This document shows positions 41,168 to 50,234 of a stretch of 64,000 nucleotides of DNA, piece after piece; the stretch's first letter is position 1; each line of letters starts with the position of its first letter. The position numbers and the translations under genes were made by a program. The notes under the pieces are model-generated. The model did no database searches. It was not told where the DNA came from and saw only the letters and a list, made by a program, of their open reading frames with translations. This DNA comes from Streptomyces sp. CGMCC 4.7035 (GTDB taxonomy: Bacteria > Actinomycetota > Actinomycetes > Streptomycetales > Streptomycetaceae). The DNA lies in assembly GCF_031583065.1 (NCBI RefSeq), contig NZ_CP134053.1:124001-188000 (forward strand). The letters run 5' to 3'.

Positions 41168-43477
41168 ATGAAGCTGGCGCGATTCTCGGCGTCAACCGCC
41201 GCAGCACTGCTCCTGGGACTGACGACTGTCATCGGTCCTGGCGCGGCCGACTCGTACGCGGCGTCGGACGTGCCGCTGCCGATCGCGCACTTCGCCCACC
41301 TGGTCGTGGACGCTGCGCACGGACACCTGTTCATCAGCGGTGGCGCCGGCACCGACGGCATTCTCGTCACCGACCTCGACGGCGGGAACCCGACGACGAT
41401 CAGTGGTGAGCCGGGCGCCACCGGTCTCGCCCTCTCCGACGACGGATCCGCGCTGTACGCGGCTCTCCCGGACCAGGACGCGATCGCGGCGATCAGCACG
41501 GACAACCTGACCGAGTCGGCTCGTTACGGCACGGGCGCGGACACCCGTCCGGACTCGCTGGCCGTCGCCGGGGGCACCCTCTGGTTCGGGTACGGCACGG
41601 CGGGCGCCGGCGGTATCGGGTCCGTCGACAGGGCCGGTACGGTCAGCTTGCGGCAGGATTCCGGCAGTTGGGCGGCGCGGCCCGTGCTGGCGACGACCCC
41701 GACGCCCTCCGGCGTACTCGCGGCCGCCGTGCAGACGGGCGACACCTCCGCCTTCGTCACGTACCGGGCCGAGGGCGGTGCGCTGACCCGGCAGGCCGCG
41801 AAGGCGCTGCCCGTCCCCGACCTGACCGACTTCGCGGTCACGGCGGACGGGCAGCATCTGGCGGTCTCGTCCTGGGAGCGCGCGAGCGACCATCGGTACC
41901 GCACCTCGGATCTGGAGGTGGACGGGCGATTCGCCATGCCGGTGGGCGCCAGTGCTGTCGCCGTGGCCCCGGACGGCACCGTGGCCGGCGGCGCGGGCCC
42001 CTACGGGTTCCAGGCATTTCCGGAAACGGGCGAGGGCCTCTACAGCGAGCAGGACTACGGCTATCCGCGCCCCCTGGCCGCCCACGGCCTCGCCTGGGCG
42101 CCCGACGGCAACCGGCTCTACGCCGTGAGCGTGGACGCCTCCGGGGGAACACCGATGCTCCGGACAGTTCGTGACCCGGAAACCGCGCCGGTCCGTCTCC
42201 ACGGAAGCTCGACCACCACCCCGCTTGCCCCCGGTGAGGCCTATTCGTTCCGGGCGGGCTTCGATTCGTCCCTCAGCCTCAGTGCGGGGGAATCCATGAT
42301 GCCGGGCACCGTACGGATCACGCGCTACGACGACGCCGATCCGGACGGCGTGATCATCCCGAACCCGACGAGCACCCCGGCGCACGGGTCGGCCGACTTC
42401 TTCGGCTCCTACTACGTCGCCGGCACCGCTCCCCTCACCGGCCCACTGAGCTTCCACGTCGACTACTCCGGAAGCGGCCACTACGCCCCGGCCGGCCAGA
42501 CCTTCGACATCCCCGTCGCGAAGTACGCGCCCACCATGACGCTGACCGCTCCCTCCGCCGGCGACCGTGCCGCACCGATGACCGTCACGGGCCGTCTCAC
42601 CTGGCCGCACGCACATGTGACGACCGGCGCGGTCCACGTCGTCAAGACGGACCTGGCGCACCCCTCCGGTTACTCGCTGGGCACCGTCGCCGTCGCCGCC
42701 GACGGCAGCTTCGCCCTCCACGACACCCCGCAGGTCGGCGGCGCCAACACGTACGCCTTCACCTACGACGGTGGCACGTCCTACCTCCCGGTCACGGCGT
42801 CGGCGAAGGTGCAGGTGTCCCGAACCACTCCGAGCCTGAGTGTGACCACCGACGCCAAGTCGTACCACTCCGGCGCGGCCGTCAAGGTCACCGCGCATCT
42901 CGGGACCACGTACAACTCCCGTCTCGTCACGCTGTACGCCCAGCCTGCGGGCACGTCGCGGACGCAGCTCAAGAGCGGCAAGGTCGACGCGCACGGGAAC
43001 CTCGTCGCGTACTACAAGATCACCCGCAACACCGTCTTCAGCGCGGCCTTCGGGGGTGACCACCGCTACGCGCCGCGCACGGTGACCACCGGTGCGACGC
43101 TCACTCCGACGGTCCGGACGGATACGCAGTACCCGCTCTCGACCATCCGCATCGGATCCACCACCTACCAGGTCTTCTACAAGTCCGAAGTCGACATGGG
43201 CTTCTCCATCCAGGTCACTCCCCGTCAGCCCGGCGGCTGCACCTCGGTGTACCTGGAGCACTACTACTCGGGTGCCTGGCACAAGGTCACCTCGCAGAGT
43301 TGCGTGCCCCTGTACGGCAACGGCTGGTACGGCTACGACCGGGCTCTGAAGCTCTTCACGAACAACGACCACTACCGCGTCCGCGCCCACTACACGCCAC
43401 CGGCCAAGGGAGCACAGACCGGCAGCGTGTGGAGCAAGTGGACCTACCTCACGGTCCGCCCCGGCAGCCCTTCCTGA
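41168..43477 (+). CDS. Secreted beta-propeller and Ig-like repeat protein
   Basis: The 769-residue product has a signal peptide (MKLARFSASTAAALLLG, cleavage near SYAAS). The N-terminal half is built of YncE-like propeller blades: HLFISGGAGTDGILVTDLDG, GLALSDDGSALYAALPDQD, LAWAPDGNRLYAVS. The C-terminal half contains Ig-like beta domains (MTLTAPSAGDRAAPMTVTG, LSVTTDAKSYHSGAAVKVTA) and a final Tyr/Trp-rich cap with a Cys pair (GGCTSVYLEHYYSG, SQSCVPL). The ATG at 41168 follows a GGGGGG site. It probably binds an extracellular polymer or partner. The real ligand is unknown. Confidence 0.8.
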   Translation: MKLARFSASTAAALLLGLTTVIGPGAADSYAASDVPLPIAHFAHLVVDAAHGHLFISGGAGTDGILVTDLDGGNPTTISGEPGATGLALSDDGSALYAALPDQDAIAAISTDNLTESARYGTGADTRPDSLAVAGGTLWFGYGTAGAGGIGSVDRAGTVSLRQDSGSWAARPVLATTPTPSGVLAAAVQTGDTSAFVTYRAEGGALTRQAAKALPVPDLTDFAVTADGQHLAVSSWERASDHRYRTSDLEVDGRFAMPVGASAVAVAPDGTVAGGAGPYGFQAFPETGEGLYSEQDYGYPRPLAAHGLAWAPDGNRLYAVSVDASGGTPMLRTVRDPETAPVRLHGSSTTTPLAPGEAYSFRAGFDSSLSLSAGESMMPGTVRITRYDDADPDGVIIPNPTSTPAHGSADFFGSYYVAGTAPLTGPLSFHVDYSGSGHYAPAGQTFDIPVAKYAPTMTLTAPSAGDRAAPMTVTGRLTWPHAHVTTGAVHVVKTDLAHPSGYSLGTVAVAADGSFALHDTPQVGGANTYAFTYDGGTSYLPVTASAKVQVSRTTPSLSVTTDAKSYHSGAAVKVTAHLGTTYNSRLVTLYAQPAGTSRTQLKSGKVDAHGNLVAYYKITRNTVFSAAFGGDHRYAPRTVTTGATLTPTVRTDTQYPLSTIRIGSTTYQVFYKSEVDMGFSIQVTPRQPGGCTSVYLEHYYSGAWHKVTSQSCVPLYGNGWYGYDRALKLFTNNDHYRVRAHYTPPAKGAQTGSVWSKWTYLTVRPGSPS

Positions 43478-43757
43478 GTCGGCGCGGAGCCGCGGGCCTG
43501 GCCCTGGCATCCTGTGTGGCTGTGCTGGCGGGGGCTCTGGTGCGTCTGCACCCATGGCGTTTGCCGCGGACTCCAGGGGGAGGTCGTCCGTCGACGACGG
43601 TGAGATCCGTTGGGAGGACGAGACCAAGTTCGACGATGCTCGGAAGTGGGCTGCGACCGCCTGGTACAACGACGACGCCAGCCGGGCCGCCAATCGAGCG
43701 ACGTGCGCGGCGGCAGAGGACCCGACCCCGGACCCGTCCCCCACCAGCAGTTCCTGA
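43478..43757 (+). pseudogene. Frameshifted relic of a secreted protein
   Basis: Directly after the propeller gene stop, one frame encodes a signal-peptide core (SRRGAAGLALASCVAVLAG) without a start codon. At about 43553 a different frame continues with PMAFAADSRGRSSVDDGEI, the expected cleavage site AFA-AD and mature start, then RWEDETKFDDARKWAATAWY until 43757. The halves fit together only with an indel, and the protein is truncated. The IRW...ARKWA..AW wording faintly recalls matrixin-like secreted proteases; this is weak. Confidence 0.6.
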
Positions 43758-43811
43758 GCACCACGGAGTTCAAGGACGGATGGAGGGCGGGCCGTCCGGC
43801 CGCCACGCGGT

Positions 43812-43923
43812 GAGCTGTCCGCCCTCAGCAGCGACACCGACCTCGTCAGCATCACGGTCGGCGGCAACGACGTTCAGTTCGCCAAGCTGGTCCAGGGCTG
43901 TCTCACGCAAAGTGACGCAAGCT
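43812..43923 (+). pseudogene. Internal fragment of an SGNH/GDSL hydrolase
   Basis: The frame from 43812 reads ELSALSSDTDLVSITVGGND followed by VQFAKLVQGCLTQ. This is block III of Streptomyces SGNH lipases and closely parallels residues 96-123 of the intact hydrolase encoded at 60489-61286. No start, catalytic Ser block or C-terminal His block is present, so it is a gene remnant. The remainder of 43924-44095 is non-coding apart from a hairpin. Confidence 0.75.
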
Positions 43924-43950
43924 CAACTCCGCCTGGCGCTGACCCCGGTC

Positions 43951-43973
43951 CCCGGGACGAAAACCGTCCCGGG
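43951..43973. terminator. 8-bp hairpin
   Basis: CCCGGGAC (43951-43958) pairs perfectly with GTCCCGGG (43966-43973) around GAAAACC. It lies between the SGNH fragment and the end of the convergent sigma/anti-sigma operon. Confidence 0.6.
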
Positions 43974-44095
43974 CGGCCGCACCTGTCCCGCTCGACCCGC
44001 GGCCCCTTCGGCGACCGGTCGAACCGGCCGCAGACGGGTGGACGAGACGGCCACACCCCGAACGGCGAACGGCCCGGTGGCCGACGGGCGCAGGG

Positions 44096-45010
44096 CTACT
44101 TGTGTTTCCCGCTCCCCTTGCCGCCGCTTGCCTGGCCGTTTCCGGTCGCGTTGTCCGCGCTGCCGGGATCGTTCCCGGAAGTGCCGTTGCCGGAAGTGCC
44201 GTTGCCGGAGGTTCCGGTGTTTCCCGCCGTGCCCTTGCCGGCGTCGGCGGCGCCCTCGACGGGTTTGCCCGTGTCGCCCGGCCTGTTCGGCGCGGCTGTC
44301 GCCCGCGCCAGCTGCTCGGAGCAGTACGCGGCGACCTTGTCCGTCCCGCCCGCGGCCGCGACGAGCCGCTGCCAGGCCGTCGCGTCGAGCGCCTTGCCGC
44401 GGTTCTTGACCTGGTCGTAGGCGCGACAGCGGGCCTCGGTGTCCTGGGCGGTGGCCGAGCCGTCCGTCGGCCCGAGGCCCCCGGAGGGCTCCGACGAGGC
44501 CTCGCCGCCCCGCCGATCCGGGGCGGCCGCCGACGGGTGCGCGGTTCCCCGGTCGGCACCGTCCGCGGACGAGCCGACCGAGCCGATGGCCGCGACCGCG
44601 ACGCCACCCAGGGCGAGGCTCGCGAACACCACGCCGAACGTCATTTTCACCGGCCGCCCGGCACGCCGCTCCGCGCGCAGCCGCCAGTCGTCCCGGCGCC
44701 GGGTACGTGCCCGGTGCACGCCCGCGTGGCGGGCGGCCCGGAAGGCGGCCACGGCCCGCTGCTCCGCCTCCGGGTCGAGATCGCCTCCACGTATGACGGC
44801 GGCCAGCACCGTCTCCAGTGCGGCGGTCTCACGCACGTTCCACGGGTCGGACACGGCGTCGCCAGGGTGCCCACGTCGACGGCCGGAAACTCCGTCGCCG
44901 CTCAGCTGTTCACCCATGTCCGCTTCCGCTCCTGTCCGACCTGTTCGTTTCATTCGGCGTACCGGGCCCTGGTGCCTGTCCGCCGGCCCCCTGCCGCCGT
45001 CGTCGTTCAT
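44096..45010 (-). CDS. Membrane protein coupled to ECF sigma, likely regulator
   Basis: The 304-residue protein starts at ATG 45008-45010, overlapping the sigma gene stop (ATGA). Its cytoplasmic part (about 50-118) is helical and basic. One membrane helix follows (MTFGVVFASLALGGVAVAAIG). The outer part has a conserved-looking segment with two Cys (EARCRAYDQVKNRGKALDA, DKVAAYCSEQLARA) and ends in Gly/Asn/Ser repeats (TSGNGTSGNG). The coupling and topology suit an anti-sigma-like partner, but no classical zinc motif is seen. Confidence 0.7.
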   Translation of the reverse strand: MNDDGGRGPADRHQGPVRRMKRTGRTGAEADMGEQLSGDGVSGRRRGHPGDAVSDPWNVRETAALETVLAAVIRGGDLDPEAEQRAVAAFRAARHAGVHRARTRRRDDWRLRAERRAGRPVKMTFGVVFASLALGGVAVAAIGSVGSSADGADRGTAHPSAAAPDRRGGEASSEPSGGLGPTDGSATAQDTEARCRAYDQVKNRGKALDATAWQRLVAAAGGTDKVAAYCSEQLARATAAPNRPGDTGKPVEGAADAGKGTAGNTGTSGNGTSGNGTSGNDPGSADNATGNGQASGGKGSGKHK

Positions 45011-45720
45011 TTCGACTCCCCCAGCGTCCGGGAGGCCTCATCCGTCACACCTTCGTCCGCCGCGCCTTCGACGCCCAGCCGGCGGGCGAGGCGTTTCAGG
45101 CCCCGGTGCGCGGCGGTGCGCACCGCGCCGGGACGCTTGCCGAGGACGCGCGCGGCGGCGGGGCCGTCGAGGCCGACGACGACGCGCAGCAGCACGGCCT
45201 CGGCCTGGTCCCGCGGCAGCTCGCGGACCAGTTCCAGGGCGCGCGCGGTGGAGAGGGACTCCAGGGCCTGGTCATGGGTGCTGTGCGAGCCGGGCAGGTC
45301 CAGTACGTCCTGTTCGAGCGCCCCTGACCGGGGCCGCACGCGTTGGCGACGCAGATGGTCCAGTGCCCGGTGCCGGGCAATGGCCGCCGTCCAGCCGCGG
45401 AAACCGGCCCCGTCTCCCTTGAACCGTCCGATGTCACGGGCGATCTCCAGCCAGGCGTCGGACGCCACGTCCTCCGCGTCGTCGCCGACAAAGCCGCGCA
45501 GATAGCCGAGCAGGCCCGGTTGCACGATCCGGTAGGCGATCGTGAAGGCGGTCTCGTCCCCGTCCTGGGCCCGCGCGACTGCCGCACCCAATTCCCCGTC
45601 GTACGCCTGTACGCGCCGGGGTTGTCGTCCGTGGCCCAAGACTGCCCTCGTTCGTACCGGTACCGGGTTCATGGTGAGTCCGTGCCGTCCGACACGCTCC
45701 AGTCGCATCGACGGCCCCAT
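45007..45720 (-). CDS. ECF RNA polymerase sigma factor
   Basis: The 237-residue protein has sigma region 2 (GDETAFTIAYRIVQPGLLGYL, DDAEDVASDAWLEIARDIGRFKGD, FRGWTAAIARHRALDHLRRQ) and region 4 (LPRDQAEAVLLRVVVGLDGPAAARVLGKRPGAVRTAAHRGLKRL). It starts at ATG 45718-45720; ATGs at codons 5 and 17 are alternatives and ribosome sites are weak for all. It is coupled to the downstream membrane protein. Targets are unknown. Confidence 0.85.
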   Translation of the reverse strand: MGPSMRLERVGRHGLTMNPVPVRTRAVLGHGRQPRRVQAYDGELGAAVARAQDGDETAFTIAYRIVQPGLLGYLRGFVGDDAEDVASDAWLEIARDIGRFKGDGAGFRGWTAAIARHRALDHLRRQRVRPRSGALEQDVLDLPGSHSTHDQALESLSTARALELVRELPRDQAEAVLLRVVVGLDGPAAARVLGKRPGAVRTAAHRGLKRLARRLGVEGAADEGVTDEASRTLGESK

Positions 45721-46313
45721 GGTGACCAGCGTCCGTCCTCACAGAAGTGTCACAACACACCAGGCGACCTTTACGTCGTCACCGGTGCCTCTACCGCGCG
45801 GCCGCCGGCGCGGCAGCTCCAACAGCCGTGCCGCGTCGGGGATATGCGCCTCCGCCGGACCGGGCGGCGCGGCAGGTCGACGCCCCGTGGATTGCGGTGC
45901 GCGGACGGTGGTGAGCGACCGGCGCCGTCCCGGCCGGGTGACGTTTCGCGCCGACCGCGCGCTGCATCAGTGCCGAGTCCGCGCCGGACAGGTCAAGGAC
46001 ACCCCCGGCCGGATGTCGGAACCCCGACCCACCACTCCCCGGACCTCTCTCCGTGCCCCTTTTGACTCCCCCCGTGAGGGGCACGGAGAGGGATGGGGCG
46101 GCCGGGACCCCGCCTACTGCACGGGGTTTCGGCCGCCCCCCACACGCCTCGCACCGACAGCGGACGGTCAGGCACGGATCATGGACCTCACCGGGGCCGC
46201 CGATCCTGGTTCGGGGGTTTTCCTCCGTCGCGTCGCGGCACAGCAAACAGGTCGTCGATCGTGGTCGACGCAGGGCGAGTGATGCTTCGGCGCCCCTGTG
46301 CGCTCCTTTGGCG
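45721..46313. other. Long intergenic region with two hairpins
   Basis: This 593-bp gap lies upstream of both the sigma operon and the DUF1877 gene. Two strong dyads are present: 46047-46060/46077-46090 (14 bp, 16-nt loop) and GGGGCGGCCG/CGGCCGCCCC at 46095-46104/46130-46139. Their adjacency resembles an attenuator or a relic terminator. I find no convincing gene in 45721-46046. Confidence 0.5.
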
Positions 46314-46808
46314 ATGAACACGTACTTCCATTTGCGAGCGGTGCCGCCCCCGGCGCTGCGCAACAGCGTGAACTGGCTTGAACGACTGTTCGAGGATGAC
46401 TGGGAGGCCGTCCGGTACCGGGTCGGCCGGCACCGCGAGGAGGTGCTGGACAAGCGTTATCTGGACCAGGAGCGCCTCTATGCCGACGCTTCTTCGCACC
46501 CGGTCGAGGGCCGACCCCAGGCCCAGGTGGTGCTGGGTGGCCGGCCGGTGTACCACCCCGACCGGCACAAGCCGCCGTTCCTGGTGCTGACAGCGGCCCA
46601 GGCCCACCGGGTGGCCAGGTTCCTGATGCTGGCCGACTTCGACGCACTGTGGGCTTTCGCCCGCGACGGACTGCTGCCGCACTACGGTGGCGTGAGCGCG
46701 GAGCCCGAGACACGGGGCGCATTCGCTGCGGTGCACCGGGAGCTGACGGCGTTCTACGCACAGACGGCGGAGTACGGGGACGCGGTGGTGAAGTGGCTGC
46801 CGGCCTGA
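46314..46808 (+). CDS. DUF1877 family protein
   Basis: The 164-residue cytoplasmic protein begins MNTYFHLRAVPPPALRNSVNWLERLF and continues with LDQERLYADASSHP and AHRVARFLMLADFDALWAFA. This matches the DUF1877 (YfbM) pattern of an N-terminal YLRV-type strand followed by helices. The family's biochemical role is unknown; some members sit with immunity or toxin genes, but none is evident here. It follows a double hairpin. Confidence 0.7.
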   Translation: MNTYFHLRAVPPPALRNSVNWLERLFEDDWEAVRYRVGRHREEVLDKRYLDQERLYADASSHPVEGRPQAQVVLGGRPVYHPDRHKPPFLVLTAAQAHRVARFLMLADFDALWAFARDGLLPHYGGVSAEPETRGAFAAVHRELTAFYAQTAEYGDAVVKWLPA

Positions 46809-47027
46809 GGCATGCGAAGGTGCGGGCCGGGAATCCCCGGCCGGTGGACGCGCCGACAGACACGTCGCGTGTCCGCCCCGCCGAGGATCAGTGGCGCATC
46901 TTGTCCGACTCCTCCTCTTTCGATCGACTTGTTCCGTGCTGTGAGGCCGAGGTGTAACACTTTCGGCCGAGTTCGCTCTTTCCATGCGGACGACCGCGTC
47001 GGTCGGTCAGGACAGGGGACACGACTC

Positions 47028-47804
47028 GTGCAGTGGACGGACGAAAACGGCGGAGCGTACGGCGAGGATCCGTACGGCGGCGTCGGGTACGCGCATGCCT
47101 ACGTCTACGAGCAGGGCGGCAGCGCCACCCTCGATACGACCACGACTGCCTGGGACCCGGCACAACTCGCGCAGGGGACGCACCCGAGCGGTGAGACGTA
47201 TGCGGTGGGGACGGCCGTCCCCACCACCGGGACGCAGTTCCACGCGACCTGGCCGGACCACGCCACGACGGCGTGGGACGCGCCCCATGGCGACGTCCTC
47301 ACCGTGCCGTCCTCGGAACTCGACCCGCCCGGCCGTCCGGTTCCAGGCCCGGACACGCCGGAGAGTGAGTCGGTGCGGCCGGTCTTCGTCGATTCCTCGG
47401 GGCGACGCCAGCGCCGTGTCCTGCGCGCCGCCCGGCTGCTGGTGATCCCCGCCGGGGGCTACGTCGCCCTGCTGATCAGCGCCATGCTGGGCGGCCCCAC
47501 CCTCAGCGCACCGCTCGTCCCGCAGTCGGCTCCCACGCACCACCCGACCGCGCCCCACGCGGCCGCGCACGAATCCTCCCCCGGCGCCGGCCCATCCGCA
47601 GGGAGCGCGACCTCCGCCGCCGCGCAGAAGACCTCCCGCCCCACCGATCGCACGACAGCCGCCGCCCGCCCCGCGGCGGCGTCCGCGTCCGGGCCCACCA
47701 GCACCACGTCCCCGGCTCCGGCCCCGGTCGCCACCCACGCCGCTGCCCCCAGCGCCACCCCGAAGGGCCGCGCCGTCGGCTCGTCCCACAAGCCCGTGAA
47801 GTGA
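47028..47804 (+). CDS. Single-pass membrane protein upstream of MatB-like gene
   Basis: The 258-residue protein starts at GTG 47028 behind AGGGGA. Its N-terminal half is polar and repetitive in Tyr/Gly/Thr (VQWTDENGGAYGEDPYGGVG). A basic segment (RRQRRVLRAARLL) then leads into one membrane helix (VIPAGGYVALLISAML, about 145-160). The outer half is Pro/Ala/Ser/Thr-rich. It lies 16 bp before the MatB-like gene, so it could serve as its accessory or regulatory subunit, in the place held by matA in Streptomyces aggregation loci. That equivalence is inferred from position. Confidence 0.65.
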   Translation: MQWTDENGGAYGEDPYGGVGYAHAYVYEQGGSATLDTTTTAWDPAQLAQGTHPSGETYAVGTAVPTTGTQFHATWPDHATTAWDAPHGDVLTVPSSELDPPGRPVPGPDTPESESVRPVFVDSSGRRQRRVLRAARLLVIPAGGYVALLISAMLGGPTLSAPLVPQSAPTHHPTAPHAAAHESSPGAGPSAGSATSAAAQKTSRPTDRTTAAARPAAASASGPTSTTSPAPAPVATHAAAPSATPKGRAVGSSHKPVK

Positions 47805-47820
47805 ACCAAGGCACCCTGAC

Positions 47821-50214
47821 GTGACCAACCGCCGACGCCGTAACGTTCCTCCTCGTCGCCACAGCCACAACCGTCAGATCACACCCCGTACCCATTGGCT
47901 ACTGCTGAGTGTGCTCGCGGTGACTCTGTCGGCGGCCCTGCTGCTGCAGGGTTACACCCATCACATGTTCGGTATCGCATCGGACGAGGCGACCGGCCCC
48001 CGTGGCCACAACGGCGCGGTGCCGAGCCAGGTCGTCCACGGCGGCCCCGTGATCGCGAACGCCGCCACCTCTGCCCACACCGCCCGGGTGAAGGCCCGCA
48101 CCATCGCGCTGACCTTCGACGACGGCCCGGACCCCGTCTGGACGCCACGGATCCTGGACGTGCTGCGCCGCAACCACGTGAACGCGACGTTCTTCGTCGT
48201 CGGCACCCAGGTCGTCGCCCACCCGGAGCTGGTCCGCCGGATCATCACCGACGGCAACCAGATCGGCATTCACACCTTCACCCATCCCGACCTGGCCGAA
48301 CTCGCCCCATGGCAGCGCTCCCTGGAGCTGCGTGAGACGCAGCTGGCGGTGGCCGGCGCCGCCGGGGTCACCACCGCACTGCTGAGGCCGCCGTTCTCCT
48401 CGGAGAACGACGCGCTGGACGACGCCGACTGGTCCGTCCTCAAGCAGGCCGGCGCAGCAGGCTATGTCACGGTGCTCTCCACGAAGGACGCCGAGGATTG
48501 GCGGCGTTCCGGTGTGGACCGCGTCCTCGACCGGGCGACACCGCGCGGCGACGCCGGGCAGATCGTGCTGATGCACGACGGCGGCGGTGACCGGTCGCAG
48601 ACCGTCGCCGCACTGAGCGCCCTTGTCCCGCGGCTCAAGGCACAGGGCTTCAAGTTCGCGACGGTCTCCGGAGCGGTCGGCATGGCCGAGCCCGTCCGGT
48701 CGGCCGGGCTCGGCGACCATCTGCAGGGGCTGGCCCTCATCCAGCTGCTGCGGGGCGGCGACTGGGTGGTGTGGCTGCTGGGCGTGCTGATGTACGCGGC
48801 CGGAGCGATCAGCGTGCTGCGCGCGGCGGTCGTGCTGATCGCCGCCAGGCGGCACCGGCGCCTGCGGACCGGGCACCGTGGCCGGTCCTGGGGGCCGCCC
48901 GTGACCGAACCGGTCAGCGTCATCGTCCCCGCCTACAACGAGAGCGCCGGCATCGAGGCGGCCGTGCGCTCACTGCTCGCCTCGGACCATCCGGTCGAGA
49001 TCATCGTGGTGGACGACGGTTCGACCGACGGCACCGCCGACCTGGTGGAGTCGCTCCAGTTGCCGGTGCGGGTGATCCGGCAGCAGAACGCGGGCAAGCC
49101 CGCCGCGCTCAACACCGGACTCGCCGCGGCCACCTACGACCTGGTGGTCATGGTCGACGGTGACACAGTCTTCGAACCCGACACCGTCCGCACGATCGTG
49201 CAGCCCTTCGCCGACCCCCGTGTGGGCGCCGTCTCGGGCAACGCCAAGGTCGTCAACCGCGGTGGCCTGCTGGGCCGCTGGCAGCACATCGAGTACGTGG
49301 TCGGGTTCAACCTCGACCGCCGCCTGTTCGACCTCGCCGAGTGCATGCCGACCGTACCGGGAGCGGTCGGCGCGTTCCGCCGTCGGGCGCTGCTCGACAT
49401 CGGCGGTGTCAGTGACGTCACCCTCGCCGAGGACACCGACCTCACCATGGCGCTGTGCCGCGCCGGCTGGCGCGTGGTGTACGAGGAGGGCGCGAAGGCC
49501 TGGACCGAGGCCCCCGCGTCGCTGAGCGCCCTGTGGCGGCAGCGGTACCGCTGGTGTTACGGCACTTTGCAGGCGATGTGGAAGCACCGCGGCGCGCTGG
49601 TGCAGCGCGGTGCGGCCGGAAAACTGGGCCGTCGGGGCCTGGTCTATCTGCTGCTCTTCCAGGTACTGCTGCCGCTGCTCGCACCCGTCGTGGACGTCTT
49701 CGCCGTGTACGGGCTGGTCTTCCTCGACCCGGTCCGGATCATCGGGCTGTGGTTCGCCTTCCTGCTGCTGCAGCTCCTGATGGGCCTGTACGCGTTCCGG
49801 CTGGACGGAGAACGGCCCGGCCCGCTGTGGAGCCTGCCGCTCCAGCAGTTCGTCTACCGGCAGCTGATGTACCTGGTGGTGATCCAGTCCGTCTTCACCG
49901 CCGTGTCCGGCTCACGGCTGCGATGGCAGCGCATGGAGCGGTACGGCAGCCTGCGGGCCCCGGCGGGCGCGGAGGATCCCCGCAGCGACCTCACCTCGCC
50001 GGAACCAGGATTTCCGCAACCGGCACCGTACGAGGGCCATGCGCAACCGGCACCGTACGAGGGCCATGCGCAACCGGCACCGTACGACGGCCTTCCGCAA
50101 CCGGCACCGTACGACGGCTTTCCCCCGCCCGCACCACACGACGGCTTTCCCCCGCCCGCACCACACGACGGCTTCCGGCAGCCCCCGCAGCACGAAACAA
50201 CGCAGTGGTACTGA
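47821..50214 (+). CDS. matB: MatB-like deacetylase/glycosyltransferase
   Basis: The 797-residue membrane enzyme has an N-terminal helix (HWLLLSVLAVTLSAALLLQG). A NodB-type deacetylase domain follows (about 92-290) with ALTFDDGPDP (Asp100, Asp101), HTFTHPDL (His151, His155), RPPFSSEN and VLMHDGGG. Helices lead to a GT2 domain (about 363-600): VSVIVPAYNESAGIEAA, VVDDGSTDGTADL, MVDGDTVFEPD, AEDTDL and RQRYRW. This order matches Streptomyces MatB, which makes partly deacetylated poly-beta-1,6-GlcNAc for pellet aggregation. The C-terminus carries six QPAPYEGHA-like repeats. The next gene is a class A PBP, supporting a cell-envelope role. Confidence 0.85.
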   Translation: MTNRRRRNVPPRRHSHNRQITPRTHWLLLSVLAVTLSAALLLQGYTHHMFGIASDEATGPRGHNGAVPSQVVHGGPVIANAATSAHTARVKARTIALTFDDGPDPVWTPRILDVLRRNHVNATFFVVGTQVVAHPELVRRIITDGNQIGIHTFTHPDLAELAPWQRSLELRETQLAVAGAAGVTTALLRPPFSSENDALDDADWSVLKQAGAAGYVTVLSTKDAEDWRRSGVDRVLDRATPRGDAGQIVLMHDGGGDRSQTVAALSALVPRLKAQGFKFATVSGAVGMAEPVRSAGLGDHLQGLALIQLLRGGDWVVWLLGVLMYAAGAISVLRAAVVLIAARRHRRLRTGHRGRSWGPPVTEPVSVIVPAYNESAGIEAAVRSLLASDHPVEIIVVDDGSTDGTADLVESLQLPVRVIRQQNAGKPAALNTGLAAATYDLVVMVDGDTVFEPDTVRTIVQPFADPRVGAVSGNAKVVNRGGLLGRWQHIEYVVGFNLDRRLFDLAECMPTVPGAVGAFRRRALLDIGGVSDVTLAEDTDLTMALCRAGWRVVYEEGAKAWTEAPASLSALWRQRYRWCYGTLQAMWKHRGALVQRGAAGKLGRRGLVYLLLFQVLLPLLAPVVDVFAVYGLVFLDPVRIIGLWFAFLLLQLLMGLYAFRLDGERPGPLWSLPLQQFVYRQLMYLVVIQSVFTAVSGSRLRWQRMERYGSLRAPAGAEDPRSDLTSPEPGFPQPAPYEGHAQPAPYEGHAQPAPYDGLPQPAPYDGFPPPAPHDGFPPPAPHDGFRQPPQHETTQWY
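50017..50178 (+). repeat. 27-bp tandem repeat, six copies, in matB
   Basis: Six in-frame units encode nine-residue repeats (QPAPYEGHA, then QPAPYDGLP, PPAPHDGFP) at the C-terminal tail of the MatB-like enzyme. The first two copies are identical, so the array is recent. Confidence 0.9.
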
Positions 50215-50234
50215 AAGGACAGTGAACCGAGCAC

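Noticed and set aside
50017..50178. Tandem repeats as a CRISPR or integron element
   Set aside because: They are in-frame 27-bp coding repeats at the end of the MatB-like gene.
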